This document shows, piece by piece, positions 1 to 7,060 of a DNA stretch of 15,855 nucleotides. Positions within the stretch are counted from its first letter, which is position 1; the number at the start of each line of letters is the position of its first letter. The stretch covers positions 1-15,855 of the forward strand of contig CAYNST010000079.1 of assembly GCA_964399955.1 (NCBI GenBank), in the 5' to 3' direction. A program made the translations under genes and the position numbers. The stretch comes from CAYNST01 sp964399955. GTDB lineage: Bacteria; Pseudomonadota; Gammaproteobacteria; Pseudomonadales; Cellvibrionaceae. A model generated the notes under the pieces. The model worked only from the letters and a program-made list of their open reading frames with translations, did not search any database and was not told the origin of the DNA.

Positions 1-196
1 TGGCGCGTTTTCAGGTGCAACAGAGGCGATGATGAAACGTCAACAGACCCTAGCGTTATCACGTTCATTGCACACGCAGATTTGCCTGCATGCCCGTGGC
101 TTGATACCTAGCCGCAATGCCCGTTAAACATATTCTGCGCACCCGGCTGATGCCTGCACCCAATGGCTTAAGCAATGCGCCAAAAAGGTCCAAACG
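1..196. other. Left edge, no gene assigned
   Basis: I see no supportable gene here. Two + strand frames are open from the window edge: one stops at the TAG at 109-111 and another at the TAA at 125-127. Either could be the tail of an upstream gene, but neither translation (about 36 and 41 residues) resembles a family I know. A TTGAT half-site lies at 101-105, without the ATCAA partner expected of a full FNR/DNR box. The stretch must also hold the leader of the NnrS gene, including an AAGG ribosome binding site about 8 bases before its ATG. Confidence 0.4.
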
Positions 197-1381
197 ATGA
201 AATCGGCCCCGTCAAACTGCCTTCTGGCCCATCCCTTCCGTTCATTTTTTTTGGCTACCGGCGTCTACGGTGTCATGGCCATGGCGGTTTGGCTGGGTTT
301 TTTCTGGTTCAGTTGGCCAGTTCCCGTCGGTGGGTCTCCTTTTACGTGGCACAGTCATGAAATGCTCTACGGGCTGGTTTCGGCTGCTACAGCAGGCTTT
401 CTGCTCACGGCAATGTGCAATTGGACCGGTGCCAAACCGCTGCAAGGGCGCGCGCTGCTAGCCTTTGTTCTGCTGTGGGTGGCGGGGCGCTGCGTTATGT
501 GGTTGGCGGGCTGGCTCCCGCTTTGGCTGGTCGCTGTGGTAGATCTGGCTTTTCTTCTGGTATTGGCAATCTACGTGGCTTTTGTCGTGGTCCGCTACCA
601 GAACCGGCGCAATTATATTTTGGTGGCCGTTGTCATGATGCTGTTTATTGGTAACAGCCTGATGCATTACGGCGCGGCCACTGGCGCAATCAAATGGCTA
701 CGCATGGGGCAGCAACACGGGCTGGATGTTGTTACCCTGATGATGATTATTGTTGCAGGTCGCATCACGCCAAGCTTCACCGCCAACTGGCTGAAAAATA
801 ACGGCGATGCGGCTGTGAAGCTATCGCAGTGGGCAATTATTGAGCGCTTGTCACTGGCCAGTGTGGCCTTGCTATTGCCACTTGGCTGGTTTGGCGCCCC
901 GCCGGCGCTTGTGGGTGCAGTTGCTTTACTGGCGGGCGCACTCAACGCCATTCGCTTGGTCGGCTGGCGCGGCTGGTGTGTGCTGCGTGAGCCGCTTCTT
1001 TGGATACTGCACCTGGCCTACCTGTGGATAATCGTCGCATTGCTGCTGCGGGGCGCAAGCGGATTTGTCTCCACTATTCCGCCCACTGTCTGGCAACACG
1101 CGATGGGGGTAGGCGCAATTGCCAGCTTGATTCTCGGGGTCATGACACGCGTCACCATGGGCCACACCGGTCGACCTTTGAAGTTGCTGCGGTTTGCAGT
1201 GTTGATCTACATGGCTATCAGCTTCTCGGCAGTAGCAAGGGTGCTGGTAGCTGCTGAGATCCTGGACTTTCGGGCGGGAACCGCGCTGGCCGGTGGGTTA
1301 TGGATGTTCGCCTTCGGCCTGTTTGTAGCGCTCTATGCCCCTGCATTGACTCGCCCAAGGGTGGACGGACGGCCCGGTTGA
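197..1381 (+). CDS. nnrS: NnrS family haem-copper membrane protein
   Basis: A 394-residue, strongly hydrophobic polytopic inner-membrane protein, the usual NnrS length, with about a dozen predicted membrane segments. The family signature is visible: WHSHEMLYG at residues 51-59, a glycine-rich helix after it, MHYG at 156-159, GRITPSFTANWL at 188-199, His272 in HLAYLW, and the block His301 to His323 ending MGHTGRPL. These histidines are the probable metal/haem ligands. NnrS proteins occur in denitrifiers and other bacteria; they contain haem and copper and relieve nitric oxide or nitrosative stress, though the exact reaction is unsettled. The ATG at 197 is preceded by AAGG at a good distance. 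No denitrification enzyme is visible beside it, so a protective role fits better than a respiratory one. Family assignment is firm; the physiological role is inferred. Confidence 0.93.
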   Translation: MKSAPSNCLLAHPFRSFFLATGVYGVMAMAVWLGFFWFSWPVPVGGSPFTWHSHEMLYGLVSAATAGFLLTAMCNWTGAKPLQGRALLAFVLLWVAGRCVMWLAGWLPLWLVAVVDLAFLLVLAIYVAFVVVRYQNRRNYILVAVVMMLFIGNSLMHYGAATGAIKWLRMGQQHGLDVVTLMMIIVAGRITPSFTANWLKNNGDAAVKLSQWAIIERLSLASVALLLPLGWFGAPPALVGAVALLAGALNAIRLVGWRGWCVLREPLLWILHLAYLWIIVALLLRGASGFVSTIPPTVWQHAMGVGAIASLILGVMTRVTMGHTGRPLKLLRFAVLIYMAISFSAVARVLVAAEILDFRAGTALAGGLWMFAFGLFVALYAPALTRPRVDGRPG

Positions 1382-1446
1382 TATTACTGAGCGCGTGCAG
1401 GTTGGCTGAGCCATCCCTTTCGCTCATGAAATTGGATAATTACCCT

Positions 1447-2013
1447 TCAGCGCATTGTTTTCAAAGCCTCTGCCCACTTGTAAAGTTCATCGAGCATTGC
1501 GGTGGCCGAGCTTACCAATTGTTTATCGGGTTGCAGTATCTGCTCTTCGTCCAGCCGGCTCCATGGCATCTGCACCATCACTCCTTGCGGTACCGGCATC
1601 ATCTTCAGTGTGGTAACCAATTGTTTTGCAGATTCGGCCGATCGCAAGCCTCCGGATGCACCACCGTAGCTTACAAAACCGCAGGGTTTGTAGTTCCACT
1701 CCTGGTAAACGTAATTCAGTGCATTGACAAAAGCAGGCGGAGTGAAATGGTTGTATTCGGGTAGAACAAACGCGTAGGCGTCAGCGTCCGCAACGCTTCT
1801 GGACCAGGACACGGTGTGATCATGCTCATACTGCTGCTTCACCGGATGCACCGGCTCGTCGTAGACCGGCAGATTGAATTCCGCCAGGTCAACCAAACTG
1901 CACTCGAATTGGGCATGTTCTGCTGCAAAGCCGTGAAACCATTTTGCCACAGAGGGGCCAATCCGCCCTGGGCGTGTACTGCAAATTATTGTTTGAAGCT
2001 TCAGTTTGGACAT
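1447..2013 (-). CDS. NADPH-dependent FMN reductase, flavodoxin-like
   Basis: A 188-residue cytosolic flavoprotein of the NADPH-dependent FMN reductase superfamily. The N-terminal strand and phosphate-binding loop read IICSTRPGRIGPSVAKWF (residues 9-26). The flavin-contact motif LPEYNHFTPPAFVNALNYV lies at 84-102 and a glycine-rich YGGASGG loop at 116-122. Family members pass two electrons from NAD(P)H to FMN, quinones, chromate or azo compounds; the substrate cannot be told from sequence. The start is supported by AAGGAG 8 bases upstream. It lies downstream of wrbA on the same strand, but a 181-base gap containing a hairpin suggests it may have its own transcript. It is tail-to-tail with nnrS. 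Confidence 0.9.
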   Translation of the reverse strand: MSKLKLQTIICSTRPGRIGPSVAKWFHGFAAEHAQFECSLVDLAEFNLPVYDEPVHPVKQQYEHDHTVSWSRSVADADAYAFVLPEYNHFTPPAFVNALNYVYQEWNYKPCGFVSYGGASGGLRSAESAKQLVTTLKMMPVPQGVMVQMPWSRLDEEQILQPDKQLVSSATAMLDELYKWAEALKTMR

Positions 2014-2140
2014 CGGACATGCTCCTTAGTCTGTGGAGGTACTTTCTATAGAATTCCTGCTGGAGAAACCTTACCGCAGTTTCGTCGCCAGCAGCCACAA
2101 GCCTGCCTTCACCTACCGTTCAGGCCTTAGCCTCAGGCTG

Positions 2141-2164
2141 CTGCGCCTTCGGATGAAGGCGCAG
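2141..2164. repeat. Perfect 10-bp hairpin, possible terminator
   Basis: CTGCGCCTTC at 2141-2150 and GAAGGCGCAG at 2155-2164 are perfect inverted repeats around a 4-base GGAT loop. A second small palindrome, AGCCT-C-AGGCT, lies next to it at 2129-2139. On the - strand the stem begins about 30 bases after the wrbA stop, where a terminator would be expected, but no T-rich run follows. It may be a terminator or mRNA-stabilising stem for wrbA, or one copy of a dispersed palindromic repeat. Confidence 0.5.
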
Positions 2165-2194
2165 GCAATGACCGCTCCGGCCCGCCTTGCCCTG

Positions 2195-2797
2195 CTACTG
2201 CCCTTCCAGTTTTACGGCAAGCTTGGCCACATGCTCACCTTGATGACGAGCAATATCCAGTTCGCGGGTATCGGGTTGGCGGGAGCCATCGGCGCCGGCA
2301 ATGGTTGATGCACCGTAAGGCGTCCCACCACCGGGTTGGGAAACATCAAAAAGTTTTGCACTGGTATAGCCAATAGGGACAATGATCATGCCGTGATGAG
2401 CCAGGGTAGTCCAGGTTGAAGTGATCGTCATTTCCTGTCCTCCGCCCGTCCCGGTCGACGTAAATACGCTACCGATCTTGCCTGCCAGCGCACCTTTTGC
2501 CCAAAGTCCTCCGGTCTGATCAAAGAAGGTGCGCACCTGCCCGGACATGTTGCCAAACCGGGTTGGTGTTCCCAGGATAATGGCATCGTAATCGGCCAGC
2601 TCTGCAGGCTTTGCCTCCGGTGCGGCTTGGTCCGCCTTTCCGCCTGCCGCTTTGAATGCTTCTGGGTCCATGGTTTCGGGGATGCGCTTCACAGTCACTT
2701 CAGCTCCCGGTACCAGTCGGGCGCCTTCTGCGACCGTGTTCGCCATGGTTTCGATGTGGCCGTACATTGAATAATAAAGGACTAAAACCTTCGCCAT
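2195..2797 (-). CDS. wrbA: NAD(P)H:quinone oxidoreductase WrbA
   Basis: A 200-residue WrbA protein, the normal family length. It catalyses two-electron reduction of quinones to hydroquinones with NAD(P)H and FMN, avoiding semiquinone radicals, and acts as a soluble tetramer. The sequence shows the FMN phosphate loop YYSMYGHIETMA (residues 8-19), the motif GTPTRFGNMSGQVRTFFDQTG (split at 76-95), FTSTGTGGGQE at 112-122 and the GGGTPYGASTIAG loop at 157-169. I place the start at the ATG at 2797 (MAKVLVLYYS), with AGGAAG just upstream. A longer frame to 2890 adds 31 residues with no family match. WrbA is commonly induced in stationary phase and oxidative stress; no promoter is clear enough here to show regulation. 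The upstream neighbour on the same strand is the recombinase, 197 bases away. Confidence 0.95.
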   Translation of the reverse strand: MAKVLVLYYSMYGHIETMANTVAEGARLVPGAEVTVKRIPETMDPEAFKAAGGKADQAAPEAKPAELADYDAIILGTPTRFGNMSGQVRTFFDQTGGLWAKGALAGKIGSVFTSTGTGGGQEMTITSTWTTLAHHGMIIVPIGYTSAKLFDVSQPGGGTPYGASTIAGADGSRQPDTRELDIARHQGEHVAKLAVKLEGQ

Positions 2798-2994
2798 CTT
2801 CGCTTCCTCTCTGGGTGGGTAAGGGTCTGGGGCGCGATGTTGCCCGGCTGGAGCACAACAGCCATACACCTTCGTGACTTGGCTGCGCAAGCAGTGAGCG
2901 CGGTGGATTGGAGCGCAGACCCGGGTTAACTGAAACAGTAAAGCCCAGCTCTGCCGGCCATTACGTAGTCACAACTGGATCCGCTCACAGCGAA

Positions 2995-4017
2995 TCAACC
3001 CCTCAGCAACTTTTCCATCTCTGACAGCAGGCTTGCTGCCACATTGTCCGTAAAACGGCGCCCTTCGTCGATGTACTCCCGCACCGTGGCGTCATGTTTC
3101 CAGCCGCCCTGCTTCTTGATCAGCTCAAAATCCAGATTGGCCCGCGCGGCGCTGGTGCTCAGGCCACGGCGAAAGCTGTGGCTGCTGAGGCCTGCAGCAA
3201 AGGCAAAGCCGCAGGCCGTGGCGATCGAGAGCAACAAGTCATTGATGGCGGCCGGCCGGAGCGGACGATCCTGCACCGCCCCCCAGCGATTGATTGGCCT
3301 GAAAACCGGCCCTTTTTTTATCTCTGCCTGAGCAAGCCAAGCCTTCAATGCACCAACCGCACAGAAGCTGCCCGCACCCAGGGGGAGAATCCGTTCCAGC
3401 CCCTCGCCCTGCTGATCCGTTTTAGACCGAGGCAAGCGGATTATCAGGCCCTCCTCATCCCAAATCAGATCCTCAACACGAATTGCAACCAGTTCACTGC
3501 GGCGAAAAGCGCCAAAAAAGCCAATTTGCAGCAAGGCAAGATCTCGCGCTTTTTTCAGGGTATCCGGCTGCGCCTGCAGCCACTGGATGAGCAGCGCCAG
3601 TTGCTCCAGGCGCAGCGCCTTGGCTTTCTTTTTCGGCGTCCCGTGGACGCGACGCATGCCTTGAAGGGTTTTTTTGACCGAAGGGTCCTGTGTTGGATCG
3701 CTATAGCCCTGAAAACGGTGCCATTGGCTCAATGCCGTCAGGTGAAGACTCAAGGTGCGAGGGTTGTGAGACTCCGCCTTTTCAAGAAGGTAGCGGATAA
3801 CGGTTTGACGGTCTGTTGGCAGCCGCCCTCCCCACCGCTCAAATTGGCGGATGGCCGAACGATAGGTAGCACGCGTGTGCTCTGCAGTTGCTGCGCTGAG
3901 GTATTGGCGATGCCGACGGCTCAACTCGGCATCCAGCGTTTGTGGCAGAAGCAAAGCCCTCCCCTGAGCCACCGGCAGTTGCTGGCCGGGCTGTTCGCTG
4001 TCGTCCGTTGTGCTCAT
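2995..4017 (-). CDS. Tyrosine recombinase, TnpS-like
   Basis: A 340-residue site-specific tyrosine recombinase that cuts and rejoins DNA through a phosphotyrosine. A SAM-like core-binding domain spans roughly residues 30-115 and the catalytic domain 130-330. Catalytic candidates are Arg172 (GAFRRSEL), Lys199 (PRSKT), His280 and Arg283 (SSHSFRRG), Trp306 (GGWKHD) and Tyr315 (TVREYID), so the set is complete. I chose the ATG at 4017: a G-rich SD-like tract lies 9 bases upstream, whereas the longer frame to 4074 starts with GTG and has no ribosome binding site. It is transcribed divergently from a KfrA_N coiled-coil protein across a palindrome-rich gap. That arrangement matches the TnpS/TnpT cointegrate resolvases of Tn4651-type transposons. 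No transposase or integron-type features are seen, so it may be a domesticated or stranded module. The family is certain; the TnpS assignment is a context-based inference. Confidence 0.9.
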   Translation of the reverse strand: MSTTDDSEQPGQQLPVAQGRALLLPQTLDAELSRRHRQYLSAATAEHTRATYRSAIRQFERWGGRLPTDRQTVIRYLLEKAESHNPRTLSLHLTALSQWHRFQGYSDPTQDPSVKKTLQGMRRVHGTPKKKAKALRLEQLALLIQWLQAQPDTLKKARDLALLQIGFFGAFRRSELVAIRVEDLIWDEEGLIIRLPRSKTDQQGEGLERILPLGAGSFCAVGALKAWLAQAEIKKGPVFRPINRWGAVQDRPLRPAAINDLLLSIATACGFAFAAGLSSHSFRRGLSTSAARANLDFELIKKQGGWKHDATVREYIDEGRRFTDNVAASLLSEMEKLLRG

Positions 4018-4086
4018 TCCTAAGGTCCCCCCCTTTCTGCAAGTGAAGGCCAGAATCTGCAGGCAAGCAACCACTGCAAGAACCGG

Positions 4087-4120
4087 CTAGCCAACTATAA
4101 CGAATGTTATAGCCGGTTAG
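4087..4120. repeat. Imperfect 34-bp palindrome, candidate recombination core
   Basis: Two 15-base arms, 4087-4101 and 4106-4120, pair at 12 of 15 positions around a central GAAT. The inner seven pairs (CTATAAC / GTTATAG) are perfect. A 12-14-base inverted arm on each side of a short spacer is the geometry of a tyrosine-recombinase core site, and in Tn4651 the rst crossover site lies between tnpS and tnpT. It could equally be an operator for the coiled-coil DNA-binding protein. The palindrome is seen directly; its role is inferred. Confidence 0.6.
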
Positions 4121-4147
4121 AACATCTGATTTAAAACTATTTCTAAC
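4116..4147. repeat. Inverted repeat GTTAGAA / TTCTAAC
   Basis: GTTAGAA at 4116-4122 and TTCTAAC at 4141-4147 form a perfect 7-base inverted repeat separated by 18 AT-rich bases. Its left arm overlaps the right arm of the 34-bp palindrome. The spacing suits a dimeric DNA-binding protein touching two helical turns apart, so it may be an accessory or operator site for the KfrA_N-type protein encoded just downstream. Confidence 0.4.
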
Positions 4148-4159
4148 ACCAAAACACCT

Positions 4160-4183
4160 GTAATATTACGTATTACATAATAC
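4160..4183. promoter_or_regulatory. Adjacent AT-rich palindromes before coiled-coil gene
   Basis: GTAATATTAC (4160-4169) is a perfect 10-base palindrome. It abuts GTATTA-CA-TAATAC (4170-4183), a perfect 6-base inverted repeat. Both lie 18-40 bases before the GTG start of the KfrA_N-type gene, where a promoter and its operator should sit; KfrA-family proteins often repress their own promoter. The GGAG ribosome binding site at 4191-4194 follows. Autoregulation is inferred. Confidence 0.45.
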
Positions 4184-4200
4184 ATACCACGGAGAAGATT

Positions 4201-5265
4201 GTGGCGCGAAGAGGGGTAACAATTCACGATGTGGCCGAAGCGGCAAACAACTTGAGATCCGAGGGTGTGGAACCCACGGTTGATAGGGTTAGAGCGCAAT
4301 TGGGCACTGGCAGCAAAAGCACTATTGCGCCGCTGCTGAAGCAGTGGCGCGAACAGCAGGGTGTTACCACTGGAAATGGGGAGCTGCCCCTGGACCTGAT
4401 TGCCGCCGTGCGGACGTTGCATGAACGTGCCCAGAGCGCCGCTGCCGAGCAGATTGAACAGGTAAAGGCAGAATTGCACGCCACACTGGCGGCCGTACAG
4501 CAGGACCTGGCGCAGACCCAGGGCCGGCTGCACACTTCGCTGCAGGAAGCGACGGCGCTGGAAGCTGATTTGCTCAGCGTCAAAACTGCGCGGAATGCCC
4601 TGGAGGAGCAGTTCAGACAACAGCAACTGGCCGCAGCAAAAGTGGAATCACAGCGTGATGAAGCCTGGTCCAGAATTGCGGAGTTGAAAACCACTCTAAC
4701 GGACCTGAAGCAGGAGCATCGAGCTCTACAGGAGAGCTATCAGCACTATCAGCAGAAGACAGGTGAAGACAGACAGCGGGAACGGGAAGAGCACCACCTG
4801 ACGTCTCAACATCAGCAAGGTCAGATCCAGCAGCTACTGGAGCAGATCAGCCGCGCGGATATGCGCTACGCAGAACTGCAGTCTGCCCACCATCAGCAGT
4901 CGGCAGAACTGAGTTCGCAAAAATCGGAACTGCAATTGCTGCAGGAGCGTCACAATAAACTGAAGTATGAGATGGAGTCTCTGCTGGTACGCCTGAAAGA
5001 GATGATAGCCACGAGCCAGGAGCTGCAGGAGCACAAGGCCGACTGGCAGCAAAAGCATGCCGATTTGGCCGGCCGCCTGGCGCGCGCGGAGCAAGAGGCT
5101 GGGCACCTTCGGGAGATGGGTAGCCGGGCTGAACGCTTGCATCAGGTGGCGGAGCTGCAGTTGAGTAACCTGTCGCAAGAGAACAAGGAGCTTATCCGTG
5201 AGAACGCAATACTTCAGGGGCAACTCAAGCAATTGAGGCAGACTCAGCCAGGAAAGTCAGCATGA
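4201..5265 (+). CDS. KfrA_N coiled-coil DNA-binding protein, TnpT-like
   Basis: A 354-residue protein with an N-terminal KfrA_N-type helix-turn-helix region (residues 1-60; note VAEAANNLRSEG, PTVDRVRAQLG and GSKSTIAPLLKQW). A nearly continuous coiled coil from about 70 to 345 follows, very rich in Gln, Glu, Leu and Ala. KfrA proteins are plasmid DNA binders with long alpha-helical tails. TnpT of Tn4651-type transposons has the same design and stimulates TnpS-mediated resolution by binding beside the crossover site. The start is GTG, with GGAG 6 bases upstream. It is head-to-head with the tyrosine recombinase across an intergenic region full of inverted repeats, which supports a two-protein recombination module. 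The coiled coil could also mimic chromosome-segregation or plasmid-partition factors; no ParA/ParB or rep gene is present to support that. Domain call is firm; TnpT role is inferred. Confidence 0.85.
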   Translation: MARRGVTIHDVAEAANNLRSEGVEPTVDRVRAQLGTGSKSTIAPLLKQWREQQGVTTGNGELPLDLIAAVRTLHERAQSAAAEQIEQVKAELHATLAAVQQDLAQTQGRLHTSLQEATALEADLLSVKTARNALEEQFRQQQLAAAKVESQRDEAWSRIAELKTTLTDLKQEHRALQESYQHYQQKTGEDRQREREEHHLTSQHQQGQIQQLLEQISRADMRYAELQSAHHQQSAELSSQKSELQLLQERHNKLKYEMESLLVRLKEMIATSQELQEHKADWQQKHADLAGRLARAEQEAGHLREMGSRAERLHQVAELQLSNLSQENKELIRENAILQGQLKQLRQTQPGKSA

Positions 5266-5507
5266 GAGACAATTGCGCCGCAGCCAACGCAGCGGTTAAA
5301 GCGACTGACTGATGTGATCCCGCTCTTACAACTGGCCAAGCAAAAGGTTTGTTCGCTAAACTGTGCGCCATCCGAAGTGCGGGGCGGCACGTATCGCAAT
5401 GGCTTGGCCGTCTGAGCATTCAGCCAATGCCGAATTCAGCGGCCAGCATATCCAAATGTATATTGAAAGCGGCAAACGTCGGCCGCGAAGGTCTGTAGGC
5501 TTGAACT

Positions 5508-5879
5508 ATGTCAGGTACCAAAGGAAATCATCTAGTACTGCTGGTGGAAGATGAACCCGATGTACGGGAGGTCACTTTGCTGGTGCTGGAGGCGATGGGT
5601 TACGAAGCAAAGGCCGCAGAAAATGGGCAGCAGGCACTGGAGCAACTACGGGGCTCCAAGAGATTACCGTGCCTCATACTGCTGGATTTGATGATGCCCA
5701 TTATGAACGGCTGGCAATTTTTGAAAGAAATAGAAAAGGACGAGAAGCTCTGCAAAGTACCGGTTGTGGTATTGTCTGCCGTGGCCAATTCTTCCATGTC
5801 GTCTCCCAATGTGGCGGAGTACCTGCAAAAACCGGCTACTTATGAGCAGCTTGCGGCGGCAATAACGCGTAACTGCTGA
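5508..5879 (+). CDS. Stand-alone CheY-like response regulator 1
   Basis: A 123-residue protein made only of a receiver domain. The acidic pocket is Glu14/Asp15 (LLVEDE), the phosphoacceptor Asp60 (LILLDLMMPIMNGWQF), the switch residue Ser90 (VVVLSAVA) and the conserved Lys108 (LQKPA). There is no output domain, so it must act through protein contact or as a phosphorelay shuttle, like CheY, DivK or Spo0F. It is a paralogue of the receivers at 5950-6366 and 7061-7465: the key residues fall at identical positions, and I count about 65 identities over 115 aligned residues with the latter. The ribosome binding site is weak. It converges on the second receiver with only 70 bases between stops. Likely partners are the two hybrid kinases nearby, by proximity only. 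Confidence 0.92.
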   Translation: MSGTKGNHLVLLVEDEPDVREVTLLVLEAMGYEAKAAENGQQALEQLRGSKRLPCLILLDLMMPIMNGWQFLKEIEKDEKLCKVPVVVLSAVANSSMSSPNVAEYLQKPATYEQLAAAITRNC

Positions 5880-5949
5880 GTCCGTTTGCCCCATCCGCAG
5901 CACTAGCTAGCCGCCAACCTGAACAACTGCGATGCCGGCTGGCTCTTTA

Positions 5950-6366
5950 TTACCTGTCCAGATTGAGCTTTTCAGGTACTCGAGAAGTACAGGCATGCTG
6001 AAAAGGTTCCAGAATGCCCGCAAGCTCACCAAATATAGTGGGCTTGCTAAGATGGGCAACAACGTTGAGCGATGAAGTAAACTCTTCGGCAACGGCGGTC
6101 ATCACCACCACCGGAACGCTCCTTAAGCGTTCATCCTCCTGCAAGGCATCCATCAGCTGCCAGCCAGTCATTACTGGCATCATCAGGTCCAGCAACACGA
6201 CGCATGGTAAGCGGTGCATCTCTTGCATCACGGACAGCGCCTGCCGTCCGTTTTCCGCAGTCAGCGCTACAAAGCCGAGATCCTCCACGATTTGAACGGT
6301 GAGTTCTCTAATATCGGCTTGATCTTCTACTATCAATACCAGAGGCTGTACATCGGTATCTGACAT
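5950..6366 (-). CDS. Stand-alone CheY-like response regulator 2
   Basis: A 138-residue single-domain receiver. Glu14/Asp15 (LIVEDQ), Asp60 (VVLLDLMMPVMTGWQL), Thr90 (VVVMTAVA) and Lys108 (LSKPT) form a complete phosphorylation site, so it should be a working phosphoacceptor. A C-terminal tail of about 20 residues after the fold (ending VPEKLNLDR) has no known domain and differs from the other two copies. The ATG has AAAGGA 5 bases upstream. It is transcribed divergently from the CsbD gene across a 381-base gap. It lacks any DNA-binding or enzymatic output. Of the three paralogues it is the only one with Thr rather than Ser at the switch position, which hints at some divergence of partner or kinetics. 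Confidence 0.92.
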   Translation of the reverse strand: MSDTDVQPLVLIVEDQADIRELTVQIVEDLGFVALTAENGRQALSVMQEMHRLPCVVLLDLMMPVMTGWQLMDALQEDERLRSVPVVVMTAVAEEFTSSLNVVAHLSKPTIFGELAGILEPFQHACTSRVPEKLNLDR

Positions 6367-6747
6367 AATGGTCCTTTATACATGTTGCAGACCAGGTTGA
6401 CTGGGTCTGCACGCTCCATACGCTTCACAGCGGTTAAAAGCTTCGTTTGAACGTGGATATATGCTCATTGGCCGCTATTTATACCGGGCATAATACCATT
6501 TGGACCATGCTCAAGCGCGTCTACCCGACGAGCTGCACAAAACGATCAACAAAAAGCTTGCAGGTACGGAATGAACTGACGGATCAAAGCACTTAGTTTA
6601 AGTATCTAAAGGGCGCTACAGATCCAGCAGTTGGTGTGAAAGCGTACACAGTAGTACAGCATTGGCAAAAATCAGCCTTGTTGGCTGCAGCCTCCTCGGA
6701 CAGCGCTTCAGCATTCATTCACTGATTTCCAGATATGAGAGAGCTAT
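6367..6747. other. 381-bp divergent intergenic region
   Basis: No gene is supported here. The region separates the start codons of receiver 2 (-) and the CsbD gene (+), so both promoters should lie in it, but I see no hexamer pair good enough to name. AT-rich stretches occur around 6455-6500 and 6590-6612. GGCTGCAGCC at 6683-6692 is a perfect 10-base palindrome, and its left half also pairs with CAGCC at 6673-6677, giving overlapping inverted repeats about 60 bases before the csbD start. Their function is unknown. Confidence 0.4.
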
Positions 6748-6939
6748 ATGTCCAGCTTCACTGATAAAATAAAAGGCAAATTCAACGAAGCAATAGGTAA
6801 GGGTAAACAGGGACTAGGCGAAGCCACCGATGATCGCCAACTGGAAGACGAAGGCCATCTTCAGGAGGCGCAGGGAGACGGCCAGCAGATCAAGGGCAAA
6901 GTCAAGGACCAGGTAAAACAGACGGTAGATAAATTTTAG
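6748..6939 (+). CDS. CsbD family stress-response protein
   Basis: A 63-residue, highly charged, hydrophilic protein with no signal peptide or membrane segment. The CsbD-family pattern is clear: DKIKGKFNEAIGKGKQGLGE at residues 5-24, then a central acidic stretch with Gln and Asp, then IKGKVKDQVKQTVDKF at the end. CsbD-like proteins are small, largely disordered or weakly helical, and are induced by general stress (sigma-B in Bacillus; stationary phase, osmotic or phosphate stress in Proteobacteria, e.g. YjbJ); their molecular activity is unknown. A purine-rich GAGAG lies about 6 bases before the ATG. It sits between receivers 2 and 3, suggesting a stress-responsive locus. Confidence 0.9.
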   Translation: MSSFTDKIKGKFNEAIGKGKQGLGEATDDRQLEDEGHLQEAQGDGQQIKGKVKDQVKQTVDKF

Positions 6940-7060
6940 GCCAGCGGACACTAAACGGGAGGTGGCGGCATAGTCATCTTCCGCCCTAGCAACAAGTACG
7001 GCGTTGACCCACATCAGAATTGCCCTGCTTGCCGACAGACGCCGGCGCATCACATGCATG

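Noticed and set aside
101..114. FNR/DNR-type box upstream of nnrS
   Set aside because: Only the TTGAT half matches; the second half reads AGCCG instead of ATCAA, and no promoter is spaced correctly.
2798..2890. N-terminal extension of WrbA
   Set aside because: The 31 extra residues match nothing in the family, while the ATG at 2797 has a good ribosome binding site and gives the standard WrbA start.
3094..4023. 309-residue open frame on the + strand
   Set aside because: It is fully antisense to the tyrosine recombinase, which has a complete catalytic set; the + strand translation resembles no family and is rich in residues expected from a reversed frame.
4018..4074. N-terminal extension of the recombinase
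   Set aside because: The upstream start is GTG without a ribosome binding site and the added residues look unlike a core-binding domain; the ATG at 4017 has a G-rich tract at suitable spacing.
4087..4120. Integron attC site
   Set aside because: The GTTATAG/CTATAAC ends recall attC core sites, but the element has only one pair of arms and a 4-6-base centre, whereas attC has two pairs; no integron-type cassette structure is present.
5436..5464. Promoter for receiver 1 (TATATT at 5459-5464)
   Set aside because: The -10-like match has no acceptable -35 hexamer at 16-18 bases, so it is not listed as a feature.
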